From Rhodospirillales bacterium BBD 1991-14 (GTDB lineage Bacteria > Pseudomonadota > Alphaproteobacteria > Kiloniellales > Kiloniellaceae), in contig LYSY01000006.1 in NCBI GenBank assembly GCA_001657395.1, positions 229,152 to 293,151 on the forward strand: a stretch of 64,000 nt of DNA, written 5' to 3'. Both the position numbers and the translations under genes were made by a program. A model generated the notes under the pieces. The model had not been told where the DNA came from. It saw only the letters and a list, made by a program, of their open reading frames with translations, and did no database searches. This document shows, piece by piece, positions 8,027-15,854 of this stretch (position 1 is the stretch's first letter; each line of letters starts with the position of its first letter).

Positions 8027-8656
8027 ATGGCGCACGATCACTCGCACCCCCATCCGCATCAGCCGGACCTGGAGGAGACTCCGCTCACCCACTATCAGGC
8101 CATGACCGAGGCGGTGGGCCAGCTCCTCATCGAGAAAGGTGTCATCTCGGGCGAAGAACTGCGCGCCGTGCTGGAGCAGATCGATTCCAAGAGCCCGGCC
8201 GCCGGTGCGCGCATGGTCGCCCGCGCCTGGGTGGATGACGACTTCAAGGCGCGCATGCTGGCGGACGTCAACAAGGCCGCGGAAGAGATGGGCATCGACG
8301 CCGGCACCATTCCCATCCGCGCGGTCGAGAACACCGAGGCTGTGCACAACGTCATCGTCTGCACGCTTTGCTCCTGCTATCCGCGCAACCTCATCGGCCT
8401 GCCGCCGGATTGGTACAAGGCGCGCAGCTACCGCAGCCGCACGGTCCGCGAGCCGCGCGCCGTGCTGACCGAGTTCGGCACGAGCATTCCGGAGGCTGTG
8501 GAGGTCCGCGTGCACGACTCCACCGCCGACCTGCGCTACATGGTGCTGCCGGCGCGCCCGGCGGGCAGCGAGGGCCTGGACGAGGCTGCCCTGGCCGACC
8601 TCGTCACCCGCGACTGCATGATCGGCGTCACCCTGCCGAAGAACCCGGACCCATAG
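8027..8656 (+). CDS. Co-type nitrile hydratase alpha / thiocyanate hydrolase gamma-like catalytic subunit
   Basis: A 209-residue metal-binding subunit. The metal claw CTLCSC lies at C112-C117; Thr after the first Cys marks the cobalt type (iron types have CSLCSC). It is followed by YPR at 118-120 and GLPPDWYKARSYRSRTVREPRAVLTEFG, the standard NHase alpha block. Typical nitrile hydratases have Trp where this protein has R120. From memory, thiocyanate hydrolase gamma has Arg at this position, so the claw context favours thiocyanate hydrolase or a related non-nitrile activity. The N-terminus is His-rich (MAHDHSHPHPHQ), a possible cobalt-binding tail. It is the third gene of the cluster, in the order scnB-scnA-scnC. 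No activator/cobalt-insertion protein gene is adjacent. Confidence 0.82.
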   Translation: MAHDHSHPHPHQPDLEETPLTHYQAMTEAVGQLLIEKGVISGEELRAVLEQIDSKSPAAGARMVARAWVDDDFKARMLADVNKAAEEMGIDAGTIPIRAVENTEAVHNVIVCTLCSCYPRNLIGLPPDWYKARSYRSRTVREPRAVLTEFGTSIPEAVEVRVHDSTADLRYMVLPARPAGSEGLDEAALADLVTRDCMIGVTLPKNPDP

Positions 8657-8748
8657 CAGTCTTTCGTGGGCTCTTGCAGGGTGGCTCCGCGTGGAGGCGC
8701 TGGCTTGCCCGCGGGCCGATCACCCTAACGCATGAGGGGAGCCAGCTC

Positions 8749-9252
8749 ATGATGGAGGTCGCAAGCCGGAGTATCGAGTCCACCGCGCAAGCGCGCGTGA
8801 AGGAATGCCTGGTCGAAGCCCATGCCTTCAGAAGGCGTCTGGCGCTGCTGTCAAGGACCAACTGGATCACCATTGTCGCCCCGGCCCTGCTCTCGGCTTT
8901 TGCGGGGGCGGCAATCTTCGAAGCTTCGGAGGCCAATGTCCTGGGTGCACAGTGGAAGGTCTGGAGCGGTGGAGCCGCACTCCTCAGCGCCTTGCTGGTG
9001 GCGGTGCACAAGGGCCGCAACTGCGACTTCTATCAGGCCGAGAGCCGCCGCCTGGTGCAGGAGTTCGAAGGGCTTGCGACACGGTACCGTTCCCTTTTGC
9101 AGATCGAAGTCGCAGAGCCCCAGCAACGCCTGGAGGAACTTGAACTCAGACTGGCGATGGTCCGGGAGACGGCGGCCATCGACTACCCCGCCTCCTACAG
9201 AGCCGATGCGGAAAAGTCGGTCGACGCGGCGCTTCAGGCAGCTGCGGCTTAG
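8749..9252 (+). CDS. SLATT-like two-transmembrane protein
   Basis: A 167-residue protein with an amphipathic N-terminal helix, two membrane segments (about 38-58 and 70-87), then a long charged helix containing HKGRNCDFYQAESRRL and EFEGLATRYRSLL. This two-TM-plus-coiled-coil form resembles SLATT domains, which are often pore-forming effectors in nucleotide-signal (SMODS/SLOG) defence systems; the resemblance is judged by eye. The ATG at 8749 (or 8752) follows GAGGGGAG with good spacing. It lies 92 bases after the hydratase cluster on the same strand. No nucleotidyltransferase or SLOG gene is present beside it, so a housekeeping membrane role is equally possible. Confidence 0.6.
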   Translation: MMEVASRSIESTAQARVKECLVEAHAFRRRLALLSRTNWITIVAPALLSAFAGAAIFEASEANVLGAQWKVWSGGAALLSALLVAVHKGRNCDFYQAESRRLVQEFEGLATRYRSLLQIEVAEPQQRLEELELRLAMVRETAAIDYPASYRADAEKSVDAALQAAAA

Positions 9253-9334
9253 GCAACCCCCGGCTGGTTCTGCTAAGAGACCCCCAAGACCGCTTTGGTC
9301 GCCCGGATCTGGGGTGTCCTATGCCCCTGACGTC

Positions 9335-9820
9335 CTATGCTTTTCTGGGTGTCCGCGTGCGCTCCCAGCGGTAGCGAACGTCGGGCGTCTTTTCCTCGTT
9401 GCCGGATCCATCGGTGAGGGCGATGGCTTTGAAACCATGGGCTTCATAGAAACGACGCCCTGCGGTGTTGGCCTGGAAGCACCAGAGCTCGAGGGCCTCG
9501 ACGTCCTCCTGCTTGGCCGCTTCCAGCAGCCGCCCGCCGGCACTGCGCCCGATGAAGTCTGGGTGCGTGTAGAGCAGGCGGACCTCCTCGCCGTCGCGGG
9601 CGAGGAAGGCAACGATGCGCTCCGCAAGCTCTGCTACCGTCACTTCACATTCCTTGAAGATGATGCCGGCGATGAACTCACGATCCTCGTCGGCCGTGTG
9701 CAGCGCCGGCAGAAAAGTCAGCAGGCGGTATGAGGGGGAGTAGACAGCCGCGACGGCTGCCGCGTCGTCCGGTCCTGCGCGCCGCAGCGCAATCGTGCCG
9801 CGTCCCGGCGCCGGATTCAC
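9335..9820 (-). CDS. GNAT family N-acetyltransferase
   Basis: A 161-residue GNAT-fold protein. It has the N-terminal LRRAGPDDAAAVAAVY strand-helix, then LYTHPDFIGRSAGGRLLEAA, a variant of the acetyl-CoA pyrophosphate loop (R/Q-x-x-G-x-G/A), and NTAGRRFYEAHGFKA near the C-terminus. Acyl-acceptor specificity cannot be read. The start is a GTG, 16 bases after the stop of the upstream minus-strand GST gene, so the two likely form one transcript. Confidence 0.82.
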   Translation of the reverse strand: MNPAPGRGTIALRRAGPDDAAAVAAVYSPSYRLLTFLPALHTADEDREFIAGIIFKECEVTVAELAERIVAFLARDGEEVRLLYTHPDFIGRSAGGRLLEAAKQEDVEALELWCFQANTAGRRFYEAHGFKAIALTDGSGNEEKTPDVRYRWERTRTPRKA

Positions 9821-9836
9821 GTCACGGGGTCCATCA

Positions 9837-10457
9837 CTAGGTCTCTGCCGGCATCGCGGCGTCGTCGAGGGCCGCGGCGCGTTTGAAAGCCTCGCGCGCG
9901 GTCAGCTTGGCCACGTAGTCGGCGAAACCCGGCCGCGCTTCCATGGTGCCGAACTGCAGGCCCCAGTTTATCTGGGCGCCCAGAAAGACATCGGCGGCGG
10001 TGAAGCGGTCACCGGCGATGTAGCGCCCCTGGGCGAGCGCCTGCTCCAGCACATCCATCACCAGGGCGAAGGTGCCGTAGCCGACCATGCCTTGTTGGTC
10101 CGCATCCGGCTCGAGGCCCATGGCCTTGTCCATGACGGCCGCCTCGACCGGGCCGGCGGCAAAGAACAGCCAGCGGTAGTAGCTGCCGCGCTCCCCCGGC
10201 GGCGGCGCCAGGCCCGCTTCGGGAAAGGCATCGGCCAGATAGGCGCAGATCGCCGCGCACTCGGTGACCACCGTCTCGCCATGGCGGACTGCGGGCACCT
10301 TGCCCATTGGGTTGATGGCGCGATAGCCGGGGCCCTTCATCTCCTCGCCGTAGGCGACGATCTCGGTTTCGAAGGGCGCGCCCACTTCCTCCAGCATCCA
10401 GCGGGCGATGCGGCCGCGCGAACGCGGATTGGTGTAGAAGACGAGGTCCTTGGACAT
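9837..10457 (-). CDS. Glutathione S-transferase family protein
   Basis: A 206-residue cytosolic GST. It has an N-terminal thioredoxin fold with PRSRGRIARWMLEE (active-site Ser or Tyr region), the cis-proline GKVPAV motif and TECAAICAYLAD at the glutathione site. The C-terminal helical domain contains RYIAGDRFTAADVFLG, the conserved N-capping/hydrophobic staple region. The ATG at 10457 precedes the fold exactly; a longer frame to 10673 is open but without homology. Probable detoxification role; specific substrate unknown. Confidence 0.88.
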   Translation of the reverse strand: MSKDLVFYTNPRSRGRIARWMLEEVGAPFETEIVAYGEEMKGPGYRAINPMGKVPAVRHGETVVTECAAICAYLADAFPEAGLAPPPGERGSYYRWLFFAAGPVEAAVMDKAMGLEPDADQQGMVGYGTFALVMDVLEQALAQGRYIAGDRFTAADVFLGAQINWGLQFGTMEARPGFADYVAKLTAREAFKRAAALDDAAMPAET

Positions 10458-10660
10458 GCCACCGCTCCCGGTTGACTGCGGGCGAGCATAGCGGGAAAGC
10501 GCAGGCCGGTCATCCGGCGGCCCCGGTTGACGCGCAGATGCCACCATTGTCCCGATCGGGCCTATCCCTTCGCGTCCTGCCCATCCGCGGCAAAGCCTGC
10601 TAGGCTCGCGCTGCGTTGGAGAGCGCTTGGACACGCAAGTCCTGAAGGGAAGACCGCGAC

Positions 10661-11728
10661 ATGGCTGTGACAATCTATTTCGCGACCAACCGCAAGGTGG
10701 TCAAGAGCGGCGAGGATGCCGAGATCGGGGAGGCCTTCCACCCCGACAACATCGACGAGCTGCGCTTCGGCAAGGCCGCCTTCGCCGGCAAGGATCTCTT
10801 CAAGAAGGATCTCGCCGACTTCATGGACAAGGCCAAGATCAGCCTGGCGCCGGAGCGGCTGGACAGAGACGACGCCGCGAAGTCGAAGCTGGGCAGTGCG
10901 GCGGTCTTCGATGCCGTGCGCCAGGACATGCTCCAAAAAGGCGACGCCCTGATCTTCGTGCATGGCTACGACCACACCTTTCGCGAGGCGGCGGGCCGCG
11001 CGGCGCAGCTCCAGCAGTGGCTGGCGGCCGGCGGCAAGGACATGACAGTGCTGCTGTTTTCCTGGCCTTCCGCGGGGGCAGGGGTGGGGCGCCGCACCTA
11101 TGCCGACGACCGCAGGCGGGCCGAGGCCTCCGGCGCAGCTTTGGGGCGGGCGATCCTCAAGGCCACCGACTTCATCCGCAACACGCCGCGCGCCGAGCGC
11201 TGCGACGGGCGCATCCACCTGCTCTGCCACTCCATGGGCAACTGGGCGATCCGCGGCGCGGTCCAGGCCATGCGCACCTTCGTCGGCGACAACATTCCGC
11301 CGCTGCTCGACGAGGTCATCCTGACTGCCGCCGACGAGGACGACGATACGGTCCAGGCGCGCCACAAGATCGCGCCGCTGCTGCGCGGCTGCCGGCGCCT
11401 GACGGTCTACTACAACCACCAGGACCTGGCCCTGAAGGCGAGCGACTATGCCATGGGCAACCCGGACCGCCTGGGCCGCAGCGGGCCGCGACGGAAAGCC
11501 GATCTCTCGGACAAGGTCGCCGTGGTGAACGTCGCCCCGAAGATCATCTGGGAGTCGAAAGGTGCCAACGCCTGGGCCGCCGACCCCACGGGACACCAGT
11601 ACTTCCGCAACAACGCGCGGGTGCGCCAGGACATGGTCGAGGTGCTGAACGGCAAACTCGACGAGGAGTTCCTGGAGAAGAGAGAGCGCCGCGTCAACGA
11701 CATCGGCAGCTACTGGCGTTTGACCTGA
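10661..11728 (+). CDS. Alpha/beta hydrolase of the DUF900 family
   Basis: A 355-residue DUF900-type hydrolase. The N-terminal IYFATNRKV strand is typical. DALIFVHGYDHTF forms the oxyanion/first-loop region, VLLFSWPS follows, and the nucleophile elbow is CHSMGN with S191. A cluster of acidic residues (ADEDDDTV, about 230) follows the strand that usually holds the catalytic Asp. No signal peptide, so cytoplasmic. Members are of unknown substrate. It is divergent from the GST gene across a 203-bp spacer and convergent with the IorAB gene. Confidence 0.82.
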   Translation: MAVTIYFATNRKVVKSGEDAEIGEAFHPDNIDELRFGKAAFAGKDLFKKDLADFMDKAKISLAPERLDRDDAAKSKLGSAAVFDAVRQDMLQKGDALIFVHGYDHTFREAAGRAAQLQQWLAAGGKDMTVLLFSWPSAGAGVGRRTYADDRRRAEASGAALGRAILKATDFIRNTPRAERCDGRIHLLCHSMGNWAIRGAVQAMRTFVGDNIPPLLDEVILTAADEDDDTVQARHKIAPLLRGCRRLTVYYNHQDLALKASDYAMGNPDRLGRSGPRRKADLSDKVAVVNVAPKIIWESKGANAWAADPTGHQYFRNNARVRQDMVEVLNGKLDEEFLEKRERRVNDIGSYWRLT

Positions 11729-11761
11729 GACGATTAGGCGGGCGGCTGCCCTCACTACTTA

Positions 11762-11935
11762 CCCTCTCCCCTCGCGGGAGAGGGAGGAGCCCGCGGAGCG
11801 GGAGGGTGAGGGGGCTTTGGTTTTGTAAGGGGAACGGCGAACGGTTCGGACCGTCTGGCTCCCCCTCACCCGGCTTCGGCTAGGCTCGCTGCGCTCAACA
11901 AGCCTGCGCAACCCTCTCCCACGAAGGGGAGAGGG
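11762..11935. repeat. Compound inverted-repeat element
   Basis: Three nested or serial perfect inverted repeats fill the spacer between the convergent DUF900 and IorAB genes. CCCTCTCCC (11762-11770) pairs with GGGAGAGGG (11776-11784). GGGTGAGGGGG (11804-11814) pairs with CCCCCTCACCC (11861-11871). CCCTCTCCC (11912-11920) pairs with GGGAGAGGG (11927-11935). The two outer hairpins have identical stems, so the whole element is also quasi-symmetric. The form is that of dispersed palindromic repeats of alphaproteobacterial genomes; it may act as a bidirectional terminator. Confidence 0.75.
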
Positions 11936-11953
11936 AAGGTGACGAGGCCCCTG

Positions 11954-14900
11954 TTACTCCGCGGCGGTCTGGCGCTGGGCCGGGTCGCGGAAGGCGGTCA
12001 GCAGATCGGCTTCGCAGGCCTTGGCGGTCTTCACGTGGGCTTCCTTCACGTGGCCGTAGCCGCGGATCTTCTCCGGAACCGAGGCCAGCTCCACCGCCAG
12101 GGCGTGATTGTCCGGCGTCAGCTTGCCGGCGATCTCCTGCATCAGCGTTTCATAGTCGCGGATCAGGCCGCGCTCCATCCTGCGTTCGGCGGAGTAGCCG
12201 AAGATGTCCAGGGCCGAGCCGCGCAGGCCCTTCAGTTTCGCCATGGTGCGCAGGACGGGGAGCATCCAGGCGCCGAATTCCTGCTTCTGCAGTTCGCCGG
12301 TATCGGGGTCGCGCTTGGCGAAGAGCGGCGGCGCCAGATGGAAGGAGAGCTTGAAGTCGCCTTCGAACTGTTCGTTCAGCTTCTGGGCGAATTCCGGGCC
12401 GGCGTAGAGCCGCGCCACCTCGTATTCGTCCTTCACCGCCAGGAGCTTGAAGTAGTAGCGCGCCACGGCCTCGGCGAGGCCGGAGAATCCCGGGGCCTTT
12501 TCCCCCTCCGCCTTTTTCAGGCGCTCGACCAGCGTCGCGTAGCGCTTCGCATAGGCGGCGTTCTGATAGCCGGTGAGGAAGTCGACGCGCCGTTGGATGA
12601 TCTCCTCCAGGCTCTGGGAGAGATGATGGCTCTGCGGTTCTTCGGCCGGAGTCACCGTGCGCTCGACCGCGGCCAGGTCGTGCGCCGCGCGGCGGCCCCA
12701 GCGGAAGGCGCGCTTGTTGGCCTCCACCGCCACCGCGTTCAGTTCGATTGCCTGGTTGATGGCATCGGCGCTCAGCGGCACCAGACCTTTCTGCCAGGCA
12801 TAGCCCAGCATGAAGAGGTTGGTGGCGATGGAATCGCCCAGGAGGGCGGTGGCGATGCGCGTTGCGTCGATGAAGTCCGCCTGGCCGGGGCCGCTGGCCT
12901 CGGCAATCAGCCGTTCAAGCTCGCCGCCGGGGAAGGCGAGGTCAGGATTGCGGGTGAAATCGCCGGTCATCACCTGGTGGCTGTTGATGACGGCGCGGGT
13001 TTCGCCCTGCTTGACCTTTGACAGCGCTTCGAAGCCGCTGGCGACCACCAGGTCGCAGCCGAGGATCAGCCCGGCGCCGCCGGCGGAGATGCGCACGGCA
13101 TGGATGTCCTCCGGTTGCGGGGCGAGGCGGATGTGGCTCACCACCGCACCGCCCTTTTGCGCGAGGCCGGCCATGTCGAGCACGGAGCAGCCGCGCCCTT
13201 CCAGGTGGGCGGCCATGCCCAGCAGCGCGCCGATGGTCACCACGCCGGTACCGCCGACGCCGGTCACGACGATGCCGAAGGGGCTGTCCAGGGCCGGGAC
13301 CTGGGGCTCCGGCAGATGCTCCCAGATGTCGGCGTCGCTCTTCGGTCCCTGCGACAGCGGCTTCATCTTGCGGATCTTGCCGCCGTGCACGGAGACGAAG
13401 CTGGGGCAGAAGCCCTTTACGCAGGAGAAGTCCTTGTTGCAGGACGACTGGTCGATGGCGCGCTTGCGCCCGAACTCGGTTTCGACCGGCGCCACCGAGA
13501 CGCAGTTGGACTTCACCGAGCAGTCGCCGCAGCCCTCGCAGACCAGGTCGTTGATGAAGGCGCGCTTGGGCGGGTCGGGAAAGAGGCCGCGCTTGCGGCG
13601 CCGGCGCTTCTCGGCCGCGCAGGTCTGGTCGTAGAGCAGAATGGTGACGCCGTCGATCTCGCGCAGTTCCTTCTGGACGGCGTCCAGGCGGTCGCGGTGT
13701 TCCACCGTGACGCCGGGCGCCCAGTTGGTGCCGATGGGGTACTTGTCCGGCTCGTCGGTCACCACGACGATGCGTTGCACGCCCTCGGCGGCGACCTGGC
13801 GGGTAATCATGGCGGGATCGAGCGGGCCGTCGACCGCCTGGCCACCGGTCATCGCCACCGCGTCGTTGTAGAGGATCTTGTAGGTGATGTTCACCCCGGC
13901 GCCGATGGCCGCGCGGATCGCCAGAATGCCGGAGTGGAAATAGGTGCCGTCGCCCAGGTTCACGAAGACGTGCTTGGTCTTCGAGAAGGGCGCCTGGCCG
14001 ACCCAGGCCACGCCCTCGCCGCCCATCTGGGAGAAGGTGTCGGTGTTGCGGTCCATCCACTGGACCATGTAGTGGCAGCCGATTCCGGCGAGCGCGCGGC
14101 TGCCCTCGGGCACCTGGGTCGAGGTGTTGTGCGGACAGCCGGAGCAGAAGTAGGGCACCCGGGTCATGGGCGTCTGCTCGGCCTGCAGAGACTCTTCCTT
14201 CGCGACCAGGAAGCGCAGGCGCTGGTCGATGTCCTCGCTGGAATGGAAACGGGCGATGCGCTTGGCGATGGCCCGGGCGATGCGTGCCGGCGTCAGCTCG
14301 CCGATGGACGGCAGAATCCACTCGCCGTTCTCGTCGAACTTGCCGACGACCCGCGGGCGCACGTCGGCGCGCCAGTTGTAAAGCTGTTCCTTCACCTGGT
14401 TCTCGATGATGGCGCGTTTTTCCTCCACCACCAGGATCTCTTCCAGGCCTTCGGCAAAGCGGCGGATGCCCTCGCGCTCCAGCGGCCAGGACATGCCCAC
14501 CTTGTAGACGGCCAGACCGATCTCGGCGGCACGGGCCTCGTCGATGCCAAGGTCGTCGAGGGCCTGGCGCACGTCGAGATAGGCCTTGCCGGCGGTGACG
14601 ATGCCGAAACGCGGTTTCTCGGCCCCCAGCACCATCCGGTCCAGCCTGTTGGCGCGGGCGAAGGCCAGGGCGGCATAGATCTTGTCGCGGTGCAGGCGCT
14701 CTTCCTGCTGCAGCGGCGTGTCGGGCCAGCGCACCTGCAGGCCGCCCGCCGGAACCTCGAAGTCCTTCGGCAGGATGATCGGGTTGCGCGCCGGATCGAT
14801 CGAGACGCTGGCCGAGGAATCCACTGTTTCGCCGATGGTCTTGAACCCCACCCAGCAGCCGGAGAAACGGCTCATCGCCCAGCCGTAGAGACCGAGGTCG

Positions 14901-15439
14901 AGAAACTCCTGCACGCCGGCCGGGTTCAGCACGGGGATCATGAGATCCATGAAGGTGTATTCGCACTGGTGGGCGGTGGTGGAGGACTTCGCCGTGTGGT
15001 CGTCCCCCGCCAGCAGCAGCACACCGCCGTGGCGCCCGGCGCCGGCCATGTTGCCGTGGCGCAGCACGTCGCCGGAGCGGTCGACGCCCGGGCCCTTGGC
15101 GTACCACATGGCGAAGACGCCGTCGTAGTTGCTGTCGCCGAAGAGTTCGCCCTGCTGGCTGCCCCAGACCGCCGTGGCGGCCAGGTCCTCGTTGACGCCG
15201 GCCTGGAAATGGATGTGATGGCGTTTCAGGAACGGCGCCGCGCGGCCCATCTGCTGATCGACGCCGCCCAGGGGCGACCCGCGGTAGCCGGTGACGAAGC
15301 CCGCCGTGTTCAGGCCGGCGGCAAGGTCGCGCTGCCGCTGCATCATCGGCAGACGCACCAGCGCTTGCGTACCGGTTAGGAAAACCTGCCCGCGCTCAAG
15401 AGCATACTTGTCGTCGAGGGATACCGCCTGCAAAGCCAT
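11954..15439 (-). CDS. Fused indolepyruvate ferredoxin oxidoreductase (IorA-IorB type)
   Basis: A 1161-residue fusion of the IorA and IorB functions. The N-terminal pyrimidine domain includes GQVFLTGTQALVRLP and YRGSPLGG. The TPP-binding block NLGDGTYFHSGILAIRAA with NDAVAMTGGQ lies in the middle. A 4Fe-4S cysteine cluster begins at C634 (CEGCGDCSVKSNC). The IorB-like gamma domain starts around GIVVTGVGGTGVVTIGALLG. The enzyme decarboxylates aryl-pyruvates to aryl-acetyl-CoA with reduction of an electron carrier. Fused forms of this length are common in Proteobacteria. It is divergent from hpd, giving two competing fates for aryl-pyruvates at one locus. Start ATG follows AGGAACT. Confidence 0.92.
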   Translation of the reverse strand: MALQAVSLDDKYALERGQVFLTGTQALVRLPMMQRQRDLAAGLNTAGFVTGYRGSPLGGVDQQMGRAAPFLKRHHIHFQAGVNEDLAATAVWGSQQGELFGDSNYDGVFAMWYAKGPGVDRSGDVLRHGNMAGAGRHGGVLLLAGDDHTAKSSTTAHQCEYTFMDLMIPVLNPAGVQEFLDLGLYGWAMSRFSGCWVGFKTIGETVDSSASVSIDPARNPIILPKDFEVPAGGLQVRWPDTPLQQEERLHRDKIYAALAFARANRLDRMVLGAEKPRFGIVTAGKAYLDVRQALDDLGIDEARAAEIGLAVYKVGMSWPLEREGIRRFAEGLEEILVVEEKRAIIENQVKEQLYNWRADVRPRVVGKFDENGEWILPSIGELTPARIARAIAKRIARFHSSEDIDQRLRFLVAKEESLQAEQTPMTRVPYFCSGCPHNTSTQVPEGSRALAGIGCHYMVQWMDRNTDTFSQMGGEGVAWVGQAPFSKTKHVFVNLGDGTYFHSGILAIRAAIGAGVNITYKILYNDAVAMTGGQAVDGPLDPAMITRQVAAEGVQRIVVVTDEPDKYPIGTNWAPGVTVEHRDRLDAVQKELREIDGVTILLYDQTCAAEKRRRRKRGLFPDPPKRAFINDLVCEGCGDCSVKSNCVSVAPVETEFGRKRAIDQSSCNKDFSCVKGFCPSFVSVHGGKIRKMKPLSQGPKSDADIWEHLPEPQVPALDSPFGIVVTGVGGTGVVTIGALLGMAAHLEGRGCSVLDMAGLAQKGGAVVSHIRLAPQPEDIHAVRISAGGAGLILGCDLVVASGFEALSKVKQGETRAVINSHQVMTGDFTRNPDLAFPGGELERLIAEASGPGQADFIDATRIATALLGDSIATNLFMLGYAWQKGLVPLSADAINQAIELNAVAVEANKRAFRWGRRAAHDLAAVERTVTPAEEPQSHHLSQSLEEIIQRRVDFLTGYQNAAYAKRYATLVERLKKAEGEKAPGFSGLAEAVARYYFKLLAVKDEYEVARLYAGPEFAQKLNEQFEGDFKLSFHLAPPLFAKRDPDTGELQKQEFGAWMLPVLRTMAKLKGLRGSALDIFGYSAERRMERGLIRDYETLMQEIAGKLTPDNHALAVELASVPEKIRGYGHVKEAHVKTAKACEADLLTAFRDPAQRQTAAE

Positions 15440-15854
15440 GCCACAGTTCCTGCTTGCTGTTACGGCGCCTTGGACCCGAAGGGCTCCATAAAAAGGTAAT
15501 AGATACTGACCTAAATGACAATTTCACGCGGCGGCCGCGGCCAAAGAAAGCAAGGAAAAACCGAATCTGGAAACGGCTTTGATCATATCGCAATGCGCCC
15601 TCCGCGATAGGCGAAAGAATTGCCAAGGCCGGAGCCTCCGGCGCTTCGCAATGCTGCTGTGCAGCATGAGCGCGGTGCGCGTCGCCGCACGCGCTGCCCA
15701 TTCAATGCGCCCTCTGCCGCGCCTATATTGAGGGTATATTGATGGTTACATCCTGCCGGTCTAGTGGTGCCGGCAAAGAGATGTCGCGCCGGATCATGAT
15801 TGATCACAGCTTGCGCTGCGACCGGGAGCACAAAGAGAGACGAAAGGACCCGCC
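15440..15854. promoter_or_regulatory. Divergent control region between iorAB and hpd
   Basis: A 415-base region without a credible gene. It has a relatively AT-rich part next to iorAB (about 15488-15590) and two tight hairpins: GCCGGA/TCCGGC (15628-15642) and ATGCTGC/GCAGCAT (15651-15667, 3-nt loop). A tandem pair of TATATTGA octamers (15724-15731 and 15735-15742) is spaced one helical turn (11 bp) apart. The paired octamers look like an operator for a regulator of aromatic amino acid catabolism; the regulator gene is not in view. Confidence 0.45.

Noticed and set aside
9837..10457. GST as maleylacetoacetate isomerase of the tyrosine pathway
   Set aside because: It is over 5 kb from hpd, in another transcription unit with a GNAT gene, and the sequence shows no feature specific to zeta-class enzymes.
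12942..15379. Long open frames of over 700 codons antisense to and in another frame of the IorAB gene
   Set aside because: They are shadows of a high-GC gene: compositionally skewed, Arg/Gly/His-rich products without any recognisable domain, while the IorAB frame is strongly homologous throughout.
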